This document shows, one piece after another, positions 37,720-45,822 of a DNA stretch of 64,000 nucleotides (position 1 is its first letter; each line of letters starts with the position of its first letter). The DNA is from JAVBJV01 sp031546815 (lineage in GTDB: Bacteria > Pseudomonadota > Alphaproteobacteria > Acetobacterales > Acetobacteraceae). A model generated the notes under the pieces. It was not told the origin of the DNA, searched no databases, and saw only the letters and a list, made by a program, of their open reading frames with translations. The translations under genes and the position numbers were made by a program. The DNA is taken from contig JAVBJV010000013.1 in the NCBI GenBank assembly GCA_031546815.1, positions 1 to 64,000 on the forward strand, read 5' to 3'.

Positions 37720-38016
37720 TGGGGACCCCTAATTTTGATTTCTCAATACCGGCACCCAGGACTCGATAACTGCGCGCAGAATATGCAGTGTCCCTGTGGG
37801 GGCGGAGCGTCCTCAACCATCGCTGTGCGGCGTGCACAAATTCAACAACAAGTTTTTAAATACGCCGCAAGCTCTGGCGCAATGCGCCACGCAGCGGCAC
37901 CAGAATGCATCTTGTTCCACAACGGGTGTAAAGCTGCCGCAACGAATGTGCGTCAGCGGTTTTCAATTATGTGTATTCATCCGGCCTAAACTGTTCGCGC
38001 GTGTTGCACACACGGA
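37720..38016. other. Intergenic region, about 300 bp
   Basis: No supported gene, RNA or strong hairpin. It lies upstream of the glutaminase gene and downstream of the GNAT gene, both on the minus strand, so it should hold the glutaminase promoter and leader. It is somewhat AT-richer in 37830-37870 and 37960-37985. Short frames exist but lack coding signs. Confidence 0.4.
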
Positions 38017-38766
38017 TTACGCAGCGCGTATCCGGTAAAAGTACCGATAGGCTTCGGTGAACCCCAGCGCATCGTAGATGTGCCGGGCAGACGTGTTGGT
38101 TTCCATCACCTGCAACCAGGCATGCGTGGCACCGCTTGCTGCCGCATGGGCCAGCACACCGCGCATCAGCCGCGCGCCGTATCCTTTGCCGCGCAGATCT
38201 TCACGCACCGCCACATCGAAAATCCCCGCCCAGGTGCCATCGGTCACCACCAGCGTGGTGCCGACATCGCCGTCTTCGGTGCGCAATGTCAGATACGATG
38301 CAGATGGCACGATGCGCGACAACATGGTACGCATCGTGTCTTCGTGTTCGGCAGGCGTGCCCGTCGCGATGATGAATGCGCGCAGCCAGGCGTCGTTGGG
38401 TTTGTAACGCACATACATCGCCATATCGGGCGGCACCGGCGACAGCGCAGTCGTCATGGTCATGGTCATGGTCAGGGTTTCGTCGATGCGCCGATAACCG
38501 CGTTCCTCCAGCATCGCATCCAGCCCCGGCGGGGCCAGCGGGGTCAGGCGAAAACACGGCGGCAGGTGATGGCGCAGATACATATCCTCGGCGCGGATCA
38601 TCCGCAGGTACAAGTCGCTGTCGTCGGGGTCCAGAAAGCTGACCGAATTGGCGCGCTTCGTGTATCCGCGCGACAGGCGAATCACGGCGGGGCCGTCAAA
38701 ACATGTGTTCAACGCGGGCCACGCCGCGAAGAAACATCGTTCCAGTTGTTCCACGATTGTCGTCAT
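38017..38766 (-). CDS. GNAT-family N-acetyltransferase
   Basis: A 249-residue protein. The C-terminal half carries the acetyl-CoA-binding motif A (FDVAVREDLRGKGYGARLM near residues 180-200) and the motif B strand with NTSARHIYDALGF. The N-terminal 110 residues are a second, less conserved domain, so the protein may be a tandem-GNAT type. The N-terminal half contains a short MTMTMTMT run from an ACCATG hexanucleotide repeat. ATG 38766 is used; a longer frame to 38919 would overlap the divergent modA. The acetyl acceptor is unknown. Confidence 0.8.
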   Translation of the reverse strand: MTTIVEQLERCFFAAWPALNTCFDGPAVIRLSRGYTKRANSVSFLDPDDSDLYLRMIRAEDMYLRHHLPPCFRLTPLAPPGLDAMLEERGYRRIDETLTMTMTMTTALSPVPPDMAMYVRYKPNDAWLRAFIIATGTPAEHEDTMRTMLSRIVPSASYLTLRTEDGDVGTTLVVTDGTWAGIFDVAVREDLRGKGYGARLMRGVLAHAAASGATHAWLQVMETNTSARHIYDALGFTEAYRYFYRIRAA

Positions 38767-38830
38767 CGGCAAATTCAAGCACACCGTTTCACGTTTGCCG
38801 ATACGTGGTTTCGCAGATATCGTGTCAGGC

Positions 38831-39565
38831 ATGCGCCTTTTCCTCGCCCTATTTTTGTCGCTCTGGTTGACCTGCGTCACACAGGCGCAGCCGCTTACGG
38901 TTTTTGCCGCCGCCAGCATGGGCGAGGTATTGCAGGATGTGAACCACCTGTGGGTTGAACATGGACATCAATCAATTCGCTTCAACTTCGCCGCATCGTC
39001 CACCCTTGCGCGGCAGATGGAACAGGGCGGCACACCGGACGTCTTCATTTCCGCCGACGAAGCCTGGATGAACTGGGCGACGGACCGCAACCTGATCGTG
39101 CCCGCCACACGCATCAGCCCGATCGGCAATGCGCTGGTGCTGGTGGCGGCAAAGCCCGGCACCGTCGCGCTGGCCGATCTGCCACGCCTGCTGGGCGGTG
39201 CGCGTATCGCCGTGGGCGATCCCGCACATGTTCCTGCCGGGCGCTACGCACAGGAAGCGCTGACGAAGCTGGGCCTGTGGGACGCACTGCAACCGCACCT
39301 GGCACTGGCCGAGAACGTGCGCGCCGCACTGCTGCTGGTGGAGCGCGGTGAAGCCCCCTATGGCATCGTCTATGCAACCGACGCTGTTGCCGCACATATC
39401 GCCGCGACATTCCCTGCCGACAGCCACACACGCATCACCTACCCATTCGCGCTGGGTGCCTCGCGCGATACGCCGGAAGCGCGCGCGTTGCTGGAATTCA
39501 TCACCGGGCCGGAAGCGCGGGCGATTTATCAGCGGGCCGGATTCGTGATACTGCCAACGCCATAA
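38831..39565 (+). CDS. modA: Molybdate ABC transporter substrate-binding protein ModA
   Basis: A 244-residue periplasmic binding protein with a signal peptide ending near residue 19 (CVTQA). The fold signature LTVFAAASMGEVL, NFAASSTLARQMEQGGTPDVFISAD and YGIVYATDA carries the residues that hold the oxyanion. It starts the modABC operon, and its stop overlaps modB by one base. Molybdate is the expected ligand, with tungstate possible. Confidence 0.93.
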   Translation: MRLFLALFLSLWLTCVTQAQPLTVFAAASMGEVLQDVNHLWVEHGHQSIRFNFAASSTLARQMEQGGTPDVFISADEAWMNWATDRNLIVPATRISPIGNALVLVAAKPGTVALADLPRLLGGARIAVGDPAHVPAGRYAQEALTKLGLWDALQPHLALAENVRAALLLVERGEAPYGIVYATDAVAAHIAATFPADSHTRITYPFALGASRDTPEARALLEFITGPEARAIYQRAGFVILPTP

Positions 39566-40239
39566 TGCTGACGCCCGACGAAATCCAGGCACTGTTGCTC
39601 AGTCTGAACGTGGCGCTGCGCGCGGCGCTGTTCAGTCTGCCGATTGCGCTGGCACTGGCCTTTGTGCTGGTGCGGTGCCGGTTTCCAGGGCGGATCGTTC
39701 TCGACATGCTGGTGCATATGCCGCTGGTGCTGCCGCCGGTGGTGATCGGCTGGCTGCTGCTGGTGATGTTCGGTCTGCGCGGCCCGATCGGCGCGTGGCT
39801 GCACGACTGGTTCGGCATTCGTCTGGTTTTCACCACCAGCGGTGCGGCACTGGCCTGCGCGGTGATGGTGCTGCCGTTGATGGTCCGTACCATTCGCCTG
39901 TCGCTGGAGCAGATCGACCGCGGTCTGGAAGACGCCGCCCGTTCGCTGGGAGCAGGGCGGATCGACCGGTTCTGTTCCATCACGCTGCCACTGTTGTTCC
40001 CGGGGATTCTGGCGGGGGGAATTCTGGGGTTCTCGGCATCACTGGGGGAATTCGGCGCGGTGATCACCTTTGCCGCCAACATTCCCGGAGAAACCCGCAC
40101 CCTGCCGCTGGCGATCTACAGCGCGCTGCAATCACCGGGTGGAGAACTTGCCGCTGCACGACTGGCGGGCATTTCGATCACCCTCGCGCTGACCGGGCTG
40201 CTGCTGGGCGAATGGATCAGACGGCGGTTCGGACCATGA
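39565..40239 (+). CDS. modB: Molybdate ABC transporter permease ModB
   Basis: A 224-residue inner-membrane protein with five hydrophobic helices and the coupling-helix 'EAA' motif DAARSLGAGRIDRFCSITLPLL near residues 127-148, split here by the family consensus. PLVLPPVVIGWLLL and FSASLGEFGAVI are typical of ModB. It overlaps modA by one base and modC by four. Confidence 0.95.
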   Translation: MLTPDEIQALLLSLNVALRAALFSLPIALALAFVLVRCRFPGRIVLDMLVHMPLVLPPVVIGWLLLVMFGLRGPIGAWLHDWFGIRLVFTTSGAALACAVMVLPLMVRTIRLSLEQIDRGLEDAARSLGAGRIDRFCSITLPLLFPGILAGGILGFSASLGEFGAVITFAANIPGETRTLPLAIYSALQSPGGELAAARLAGISITLALTGLLLGEWIRRRFGP

Positions 40240-41291
40240 GTTTCTCCATCGCCCTTCAGCATCGCTTTGCAGATTTCAAACTCGACGTTGCGTTCGATGC
40301 GCCAGCACCAGGCGTGATCGCGTTGTTCGGCCCGTCGGGCTGCGGCAAATCGACAACCGTTGCCGCGATTGCCGGTCTGCTGAAAACCGACGCGGCACAG
40401 GTGATGCTGCATGGGCAGGACATTGCACGTCTGCCCACCGAGCACCGCCGCATCGGTATGGTGTTTCAGGACGGACGGCTGTTCCCGCATATGAACGTGG
40501 CGGCCAATCTGCGCTATGGCTTGAAGCGTGCCCCGAAGGGGCCGGTGGGATTCGATGACGTGGTCGCGTTGCTCGGCATCGGGCATCTGCTGGCGCGCAA
40601 ACCTGCAACCCTGTCGGGCGGAGAGCGCCAGCGTGTGGCGATTGGGCGCGCCTTGCTCGCGCAACCGCAGCTGCTGCTGATGGACGAACCACTCGCCGCG
40701 CTGGATGCCCCGCGCAAGGCCGAGATCCTGCCATACCTCGCACAACTGCGCGATGCGTTTCATCTGCCGATCATCTATGTCACCCACGCGCTGGAGGAAG
40801 TGGCGCGCCTTGCCGACACGCTGGTGCTGATGGACGCAGGCCGCGCAATCGCCGCCGGACCTGTGGCCGAGATCGCGCGTCGTGCCGACCTGCCGCTCGC
40901 CGCGCGTGATGATGCAGGGGCGATCCTCAATGCGCGGATTGCAGCGCACGATCCGGAACGGATGCTGAGCATCCTCGATATCGGGGGCGCACATCTGCTG
41001 GTGCCGTTGCTGAACATGCCGGTGGAAACGGCGTTGCGTGTGCGTATCCCCGCGCGCGAGGTGATCATAGCCACCGAAGCACCACGCGGCATCAGTGTGC
41101 ATAATGTGTTGCAGGGCAGGGTGCGCAGCATCGCGCCCGATATTGTGCATCGGGCCGTGCTGGTGGAGATCTCCGTCGGGCAGGCCGTTCTGCTGGCGCG
41201 CATCACGCCGGATGCCGTCACGCGACTGGTTCTGGTACCTGGCGCGTCTGCATTGGCACTGGTGAAATCGGTCGCGGTGCAGATTTTGTGA
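40236..41291 (+). CDS. modC: Molybdate ABC transporter ATPase ModC
   Basis: A 351-residue ATPase. Walker A is GPSGCGKST (32-40), the signature is LSGGERQR, Walker B is LLLMDEP, and the switch His is in VTHALEE. The C-terminal 60 residues form a Mop/TOBE domain (NVLQGRVRSI), which binds molybdate for feedback. It is co-translated with modB. No modE regulator gene is adjacent, and the transport signal is therefore expected from elsewhere. Confidence 0.95.
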   Translation: MSFSIALQHRFADFKLDVAFDAPAPGVIALFGPSGCGKSTTVAAIAGLLKTDAAQVMLHGQDIARLPTEHRRIGMVFQDGRLFPHMNVAANLRYGLKRAPKGPVGFDDVVALLGIGHLLARKPATLSGGERQRVAIGRALLAQPQLLLMDEPLAALDAPRKAEILPYLAQLRDAFHLPIIYVTHALEEVARLADTLVLMDAGRAIAAGPVAEIARRADLPLAARDDAGAILNARIAAHDPERMLSILDIGGAHLLVPLLNMPVETALRVRIPAREVIIATEAPRGISVHNVLQGRVRSIAPDIVHRAVLVEISVGQAVLLARITPDAVTRLVLVPGASALALVKSVAVQIL

Positions 41292-41444
41292 GAGAGGCTT
41301 TTGCCACCGCATGCATCGCGCGTGCAAAAAGAATCTCCCGATTGCCGCGCTGGTAGCAATATCAACGGATTTACCGTTTTCCTATTTCCAAATGCCCGCA
41401 CTGTCATAGATTGAAGGTACCTCACGACGATAAAAGGATGTGTC

Positions 41445-42377
41445 ATGCGGATCGCCAATGATGTCACCGGTCTGATCGGAAATACCCCGCTGGTGCGACT
41501 CAACCGCCTCACGGCGGGGATCGAGGGCACGGTGCTGGCCAAGCTGGAATTCTACAACCCGGCACACAGCGTGAAAGACCGCATCGCCATCGCGATGATC
41601 GAAGCGGCTGAGAAAGCCGGCAAGATCAACAAGGACACCATCATCCTCGAACCGACATCGGGTAACACCGGTATCGGCCTGGCCATGGTCTGCGCGGCGC
41701 GCGGTTACAAATGCGCGTTCATCATGCCCGAGACCATGAGCCGCGAACGCCGCTTGCTGCTGAAGGCATATGGCGCGGAATTGATCCTGACCCCCGGCCC
41801 CGAAGGCATGCCCGGCGCCATCAAGCGCGCCGAGGAACTGGTCGCCTCGGACGCGCGCTATTTCATCCCACAGCAGTTCGACAATCCCGCCAACCCCGAG
41901 ATCCACCGCAACACCACGGCCGAGGAAATCTGGCGCGATACGGATGGCACGGTCGATCTGTTTTTTGCGGGCATTGGTACCGGCGGCACCATCACCGGTG
42001 TTGGCGAAGTGCTGAAGTCGCGCAAGCCGGGGGTGAAGGTGTTTGCGATCGAACCCGACGCCAGCCCGGTGCTGTCGGGTGGTGCGCGCGGTCCGCATCC
42101 CATTCAGGGGCTTGGTGCTGGGTTTGTGCCATCCATCCTGAACACCAAGATCTACGACGAAGTGATCCGCGTAAAGAACCCGGATGCGTTTGACATCGCG
42201 CGCCGCATGGCAACGGAGGAAGGGCTGCTGGTTGGTATCTCCTCCGGCGCTGCCGTCTGGGCGGCGCTGGAAGTGGCAAAGCGCCCCGAGAACAAGGGCA
42301 AGACCAGCGTGGTGATCATCCCATCTTTCGGAGAGCGTTATCTCTCGACACCATTGTTCGAACACCTGGCAGTCTGA
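41445..42377 (+). CDS. cysK: Cysteine synthase A (O-acetylserine sulfhydrylase)
   Basis: A 310-residue PLP enzyme that makes cysteine from O-acetylserine and sulfide. The PLP lysine is Lys44 in HSVKDR, the substrate loop is TSGNTGIGLA near residue 70, and the phosphate loop is GIGTGGTITG near residue 180. The length is normal. AAAGGATG lies about eight bases before the start. A strong terminator follows the gene. Confidence 0.95.
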   Translation: MRIANDVTGLIGNTPLVRLNRLTAGIEGTVLAKLEFYNPAHSVKDRIAIAMIEAAEKAGKINKDTIILEPTSGNTGIGLAMVCAARGYKCAFIMPETMSRERRLLLKAYGAELILTPGPEGMPGAIKRAEELVASDARYFIPQQFDNPANPEIHRNTTAEEIWRDTDGTVDLFFAGIGTGGTITGVGEVLKSRKPGVKVFAIEPDASPVLSGGARGPHPIQGLGAGFVPSILNTKIYDEVIRVKNPDAFDIARRMATEEGLLVGISSGAAVWAALEVAKRPENKGKTSVVIIPSFGERYLSTPLFEHLAV

Positions 42378-42381
42378 CAAT

Positions 42382-42414
42382 AAAAAAGCCCGATCGAAAG
42401 ATCGGGCTTTTTTT
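42382..42414. terminator. Intrinsic terminator after cysK (bidirectional)
   Basis: Perfect stem GCCCGATC / GATCGGGC (42388-42395, 42400-42407) with loop GAAA, flanked by an A-run and a T-run. It lies between the convergent stops of cysK and the binding-protein gene and can serve both. Confidence 0.95.
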
Positions 42415-42430
42415 ATACGTGGCGTCCGCT

Positions 42431-44008
42431 TTACCGAGTGACCACCGGGCGCGCGCGCATGGCGAGTGTCCGTTCATCCATGCTGGGGGAATAGTTGATT
42501 CCCTGACGCACCGCCCAGTAATTGTTGAGCTGATACAGCGGCAGCACCGCCACATCGTCCGTCACCATCGCGGTCAGCTTCTGCAGTTCCACTTCGCGCT
42601 GTGCATCGTCCATCGTGGTCAGCGCATGCGCCAGCCCGGCATCGATCGCCGGGTTGGAATAGAAATGCTGGTTCGATGTGCCCATCAGCGTTTCGCGGTT
42701 TTCCGTCGCGATATGATTGACGATGAAGTTCGACGCCTCACCCGTTGAACTCGCCCAGCCGATCAGACGGAAGCTGAATTCGCGCTTCGCCGCACGCGAT
42801 GTATAGGCCGACCACGGCAGTGCCTCGACCTGCGTCTGAATGCCCACGCGCGTCAGCATCTGCGCCACGGCCTGCGATGTTTTGGCATCGTTGGGGTAAC
42901 GGTCGCTCGGCGTGTGAATGGTCAGGCGGAAGCCCTGCGGGAAACCGGCTTCCGTCAGCAGACGGCGCGCGCCTTCGGGGTCGTACGCGGGGATCGCCAC
43001 ATTGGGGCTGTACGAATACGTGCCCGGTGGCATCCACTGTCCGGTCGGTACGGCGGTGCCTTCCATCACGCGGGTGGCCAGCGCGTTGCGGTCGATCGCG
43101 GAATTGATCGCGCGACGCACACGAATGTCGCGGAACGGATTCTGCGTTAGCGGCTGGCCGTTATTATCGGTGACGAACGGTACCGGACGCGCATCGCCGA
43201 AGTCCATCTTGATGTAGATGAGGCGCAGCCCGATGCTCTCGCGGATCTGGATGTTCTGCGTGGCACGCAGGCGCGGCAGATCGACGCCGGGCACTGCATC
43301 GATCAGGTCCACATCGCCCGACAGCATCGCCGCGGTGCGCGCGGCCGGGTTCGGGATGATGCGGAAATTCACCCGCTCCCACGGTTCACGCCCGCCCCAA
43401 TATGTGTCGTTGCGCACCATCTCGACCCGGTCGCCCGGGCGATACGCACCGAAGCGATACGGGCCGGTGCCGATCAGCGCCTTGCCGGAATTGTAGTCTT
43501 CGGTGCTGGCACCTTCGCCCGCATGGCGCGAGACGATGCGGATCGCCGCCAGGTCGGTCGGCAGCAGCGGGCTGGGGCGTTCGGTGTGGAAGCGGATGGT
43601 CAGCGGATCGACCACTTCCATCCGGTCGATATCGCGGACCGAGCTTGCAAAGCTGCTGGGGCTGTTCGGCACGTTGGGCACGCGGTTGATGGTGAACACC
43701 ACGTCATCAGCCGTGAAATCACGCCCGTCGTGCCACTTCACGCCCGGACGCAGACGGAATTCCCACACCGTGTCCGAGATCGGCTTCCAGCTTTCCGCAA
43801 GCGCCGGGCGCAGGCGCGCCTGTTCGTCGCGGTCGATCAGCGCATCGAAGAAATGCATCGACACCACAATATTTGGCGTCGCTTCGTAATAATGCGGGTC
43901 CAGCGAATTGACCGCACCACCCGACCCCATGTTCAGGGTCTGTGCCTGTGCGGAAAAGGCCAGCAGCGGCGTCAGAATCGTGCAGGCCATCAAATGGGTC
44001 AGCTTCAT
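42431..44008 (-). CDS. ABC substrate-binding protein, family 5 (orphan, tandem copy 1)
   Basis: A 525-residue periplasmic receptor with a 22-residue signal peptide (LLAFSAQAQ). The SBP_bac_5 profile includes EFRLRPGVKWHDGRDFTADD and GTGPYRFGAYRPGD. It is very similar throughout to the next gene upstream (44113-45681). No permease or ATPase genes are near, so it must dock on a transporter encoded elsewhere. The ligand (oligopeptide, opine, glycoside or other) is not predictable. Confidence 0.88.
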   Translation of the reverse strand: MKLTHLMACTILTPLLAFSAQAQTLNMGSGGAVNSLDPHYYEATPNIVVSMHFFDALIDRDEQARLRPALAESWKPISDTVWEFRLRPGVKWHDGRDFTADDVVFTINRVPNVPNSPSSFASSVRDIDRMEVVDPLTIRFHTERPSPLLPTDLAAIRIVSRHAGEGASTEDYNSGKALIGTGPYRFGAYRPGDRVEMVRNDTYWGGREPWERVNFRIIPNPAARTAAMLSGDVDLIDAVPGVDLPRLRATQNIQIRESIGLRLIYIKMDFGDARPVPFVTDNNGQPLTQNPFRDIRVRRAINSAIDRNALATRVMEGTAVPTGQWMPPGTYSYSPNVAIPAYDPEGARRLLTEAGFPQGFRLTIHTPSDRYPNDAKTSQAVAQMLTRVGIQTQVEALPWSAYTSRAAKREFSFRLIGWASSTGEASNFIVNHIATENRETLMGTSNQHFYSNPAIDAGLAHALTTMDDAQREVELQKLTAMVTDDVAVLPLYQLNNYWAVRQGINYSPSMDERTLAMRARPVVTR

Positions 44009-44073
44009 TGGGCAGGCTCCGGAGTTTCTTGTCTGCCCAGGACTATAAGTGCCTCACCGGATCTGTCAGCCAT

Positions 44074-44106
44074 AAAAGAACGCCCGGGTGTATCGCCCGG
44101 GCGTTG
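44074..44106 (-). terminator. Intrinsic terminator between the tandem binding-protein genes
   Basis: Stem of nine base pairs (44079-44087, 44097-44105) followed on the minus strand by a T-rich stretch, seven bases past the stop of the 44113 gene. It implies the two paralogs are separately transcribed. Confidence 0.85.
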
Positions 44107-44112
44107 TGGAGT

Positions 44113-45681
44113 TCAGTTCGGGCGCACCCGCATGGCTTGTGTGCGTTCATCCATGCCTGCCGTGTAATCGAACCCGCGCCGCACCGCCCAGTAGTTATTG
44201 AGCTGATACAGCGGCAACACCGCCACATCGTCCGTCACCATCTTGATGAGAGTGCGCAGTTCGGCCTCGCGCTGCGTGTCGTCCAGCACGCTCATCGCGT
44301 GGATCAGCGCGGCGTCGATCTGCGGGTTGGAGTAGTATTGCAGATTGCTCGACCCCATCATGGTTTCGCGGTTGTACGTCGCGATGTTGTTGACCATGAA
44401 GTTCGAGGATTCACCCGTTGCATTTCCCCAGCCGATCAGGCGAAACCCGAATTCCAGTTTCGCCACACGCGATGCATAGGCCGCCCACGGCAATGCCTCG
44501 ACCTGCGTCTGGACACCCACACGGGTGAACATCTGCGCGACGGCCTGCGCCGTTTTGGCGTCGTTGGGATAGCGATCGTTCGGCGAATGGATGGTCAGGC
44601 GAAAGCCCTGCGGGAAACCGGCTTCAGCCAACAGACGGCGCGCGCCTTCGGGGTCGTTGCGGGGGACGGGAACGTCGGGGTTGTACGAATACGCACCCGG
44701 CGGCATCCATTGCCCGGTGGCGACGGCGGTTCCCTCCATAATGCGGGAGGCAAGCGCGTTGCGGTCGATCGCCATGTTCAACGCGCGACGCACGCGGATG
44801 TCGCGGAACGGGTTCTGCGCCAGTGGCTGGCCGTTATTGTCGGTGACCGACGGCACCGGGCGCGCATCGCCGAAGTCCATCCGCAGATAGATAATCCGCG
44901 AGCCTACGCTTTCACGCACCTGCACGTTTTCCGTATTACGCAGACGCGGCAGATCGGCACCGGGGATCATGTCGATCATATCCACGTCGTCCGACAGGAT
45001 CGCCGCAGTGCGCGCGGCGGGGTTCGAGATGATGCGGAAATTCACCTGCGCCCACGGGGTCGCGCCGCCCCAATACGCATCGTTGCGCACCATCTCGATC
45101 CGGTCGCCGGGGCGATACGCGCCGAAGCGATACGGGCCGGTGCCGATCAACGCCTTGCCCGAATTGTAATCGTCGGTGCTGGCACCTTCGCCCGCGTGGC
45201 GCGAGACGATGCTGATATTGCCCAGGTCGTTTGGCAGCAGCGGGCTGGGTCGCCCGGTATGAAAACGGATGGTTAGCGGGTCGACCACTTCCACGCGTTT
45301 GATGTCGCGGATGTAGCTGGAGAAACTGGCCGGGCTGCCCGGCACGTTGGGCACGCGTTCGATGGTGAACGCCACATCGTCGGCCGTGAAGTCGCGCCCG
45401 TCATGCCACTTCACGCCGGGGCGCAGGCGGAATTCCCACACCGTGTCCGATACCGGCGTCCAGCTGACGGCAAGCCCGGGCTGCAGGCGCAGCATATGGT
45501 CGCGCTGTACCAGCGCATCGAAGAAATGCGTGGCGACGCCGATATTCGGTGTGGCTGCATAATAATGCGGATCCAGCGAATTCACCGCCCCGCCGGTTCC
45601 CAACCGCAATGTCTGAGCCTGCGCGGAAACAGCCAGCAGAGAGGTCAGAACGGCACAGGATGCCAGATGTGTGATTTTCAT
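44113..45681 (-). CDS. ABC substrate-binding protein, family 5 (orphan, tandem copy 2)
   Basis: A 522-residue paralog of the 42431-44008 protein with the same signal-peptide style (LLAVSAQAQ) and long identical blocks such as GGAVNSLDPHYY, GVKWHDGRDFTADDV and RHAGEGAST. ATG 45681 is chosen; an extension to 45768 would add an implausible leader. The duplication looks old enough for clear divergence in ligand-pocket regions. No partner permease is present. Confidence 0.88.
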   Translation of the reverse strand: MKITHLASCAVLTSLLAVSAQAQTLRLGTGGAVNSLDPHYYAATPNIGVATHFFDALVQRDHMLRLQPGLAVSWTPVSDTVWEFRLRPGVKWHDGRDFTADDVAFTIERVPNVPGSPASFSSYIRDIKRVEVVDPLTIRFHTGRPSPLLPNDLGNISIVSRHAGEGASTDDYNSGKALIGTGPYRFGAYRPGDRIEMVRNDAYWGGATPWAQVNFRIISNPAARTAAILSDDVDMIDMIPGADLPRLRNTENVQVRESVGSRIIYLRMDFGDARPVPSVTDNNGQPLAQNPFRDIRVRRALNMAIDRNALASRIMEGTAVATGQWMPPGAYSYNPDVPVPRNDPEGARRLLAEAGFPQGFRLTIHSPNDRYPNDAKTAQAVAQMFTRVGVQTQVEALPWAAYASRVAKLEFGFRLIGWGNATGESSNFMVNNIATYNRETMMGSSNLQYYSNPQIDAALIHAMSVLDDTQREAELRTLIKMVTDDVAVLPLYQLNNYWAVRRGFDYTAGMDERTQAMRVRPN

Positions 45682-45755
45682 GGAACGCTCCGGTTGCTTT
45701 TGCCCGGCACTATAAGACCAATCCCGCACGCGTGAAAACGCACCCGGAGCACAAA

Positions 45756-45800
45756 ACAAAAGGGGCACCAGATGCCCTGATGCCCTGATGCCCCTTCACT
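45756..45800 (-). terminator. Intrinsic terminator after autotransporter gene
   Basis: Stem AAGGGGCA / TGCCCCTT (45760-45767, 45789-45796) with a loop built of three GATGCCCT-like direct repeats. On the minus strand a T-rich tract follows. It lies about 25 bp past the autotransporter stop. Confidence 0.8.
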
Positions 45801-45822
45801 GTTCGCCGGTTTCAGCTGGCCA

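Noticed and set aside
37720..38016. Possible small gene or RNA in the 300-bp gap
   Set aside because: No ribosome site, strong hairpin or conserved structure could be seen; treated as promoter/leader sequence.
45765..45796. Three GATGCCCT-like direct repeats considered as a CRISPR-like or regulatory repeat
   Set aside because: They are only eight bases, contiguous, and lie within the loop of the autotransporter terminator.
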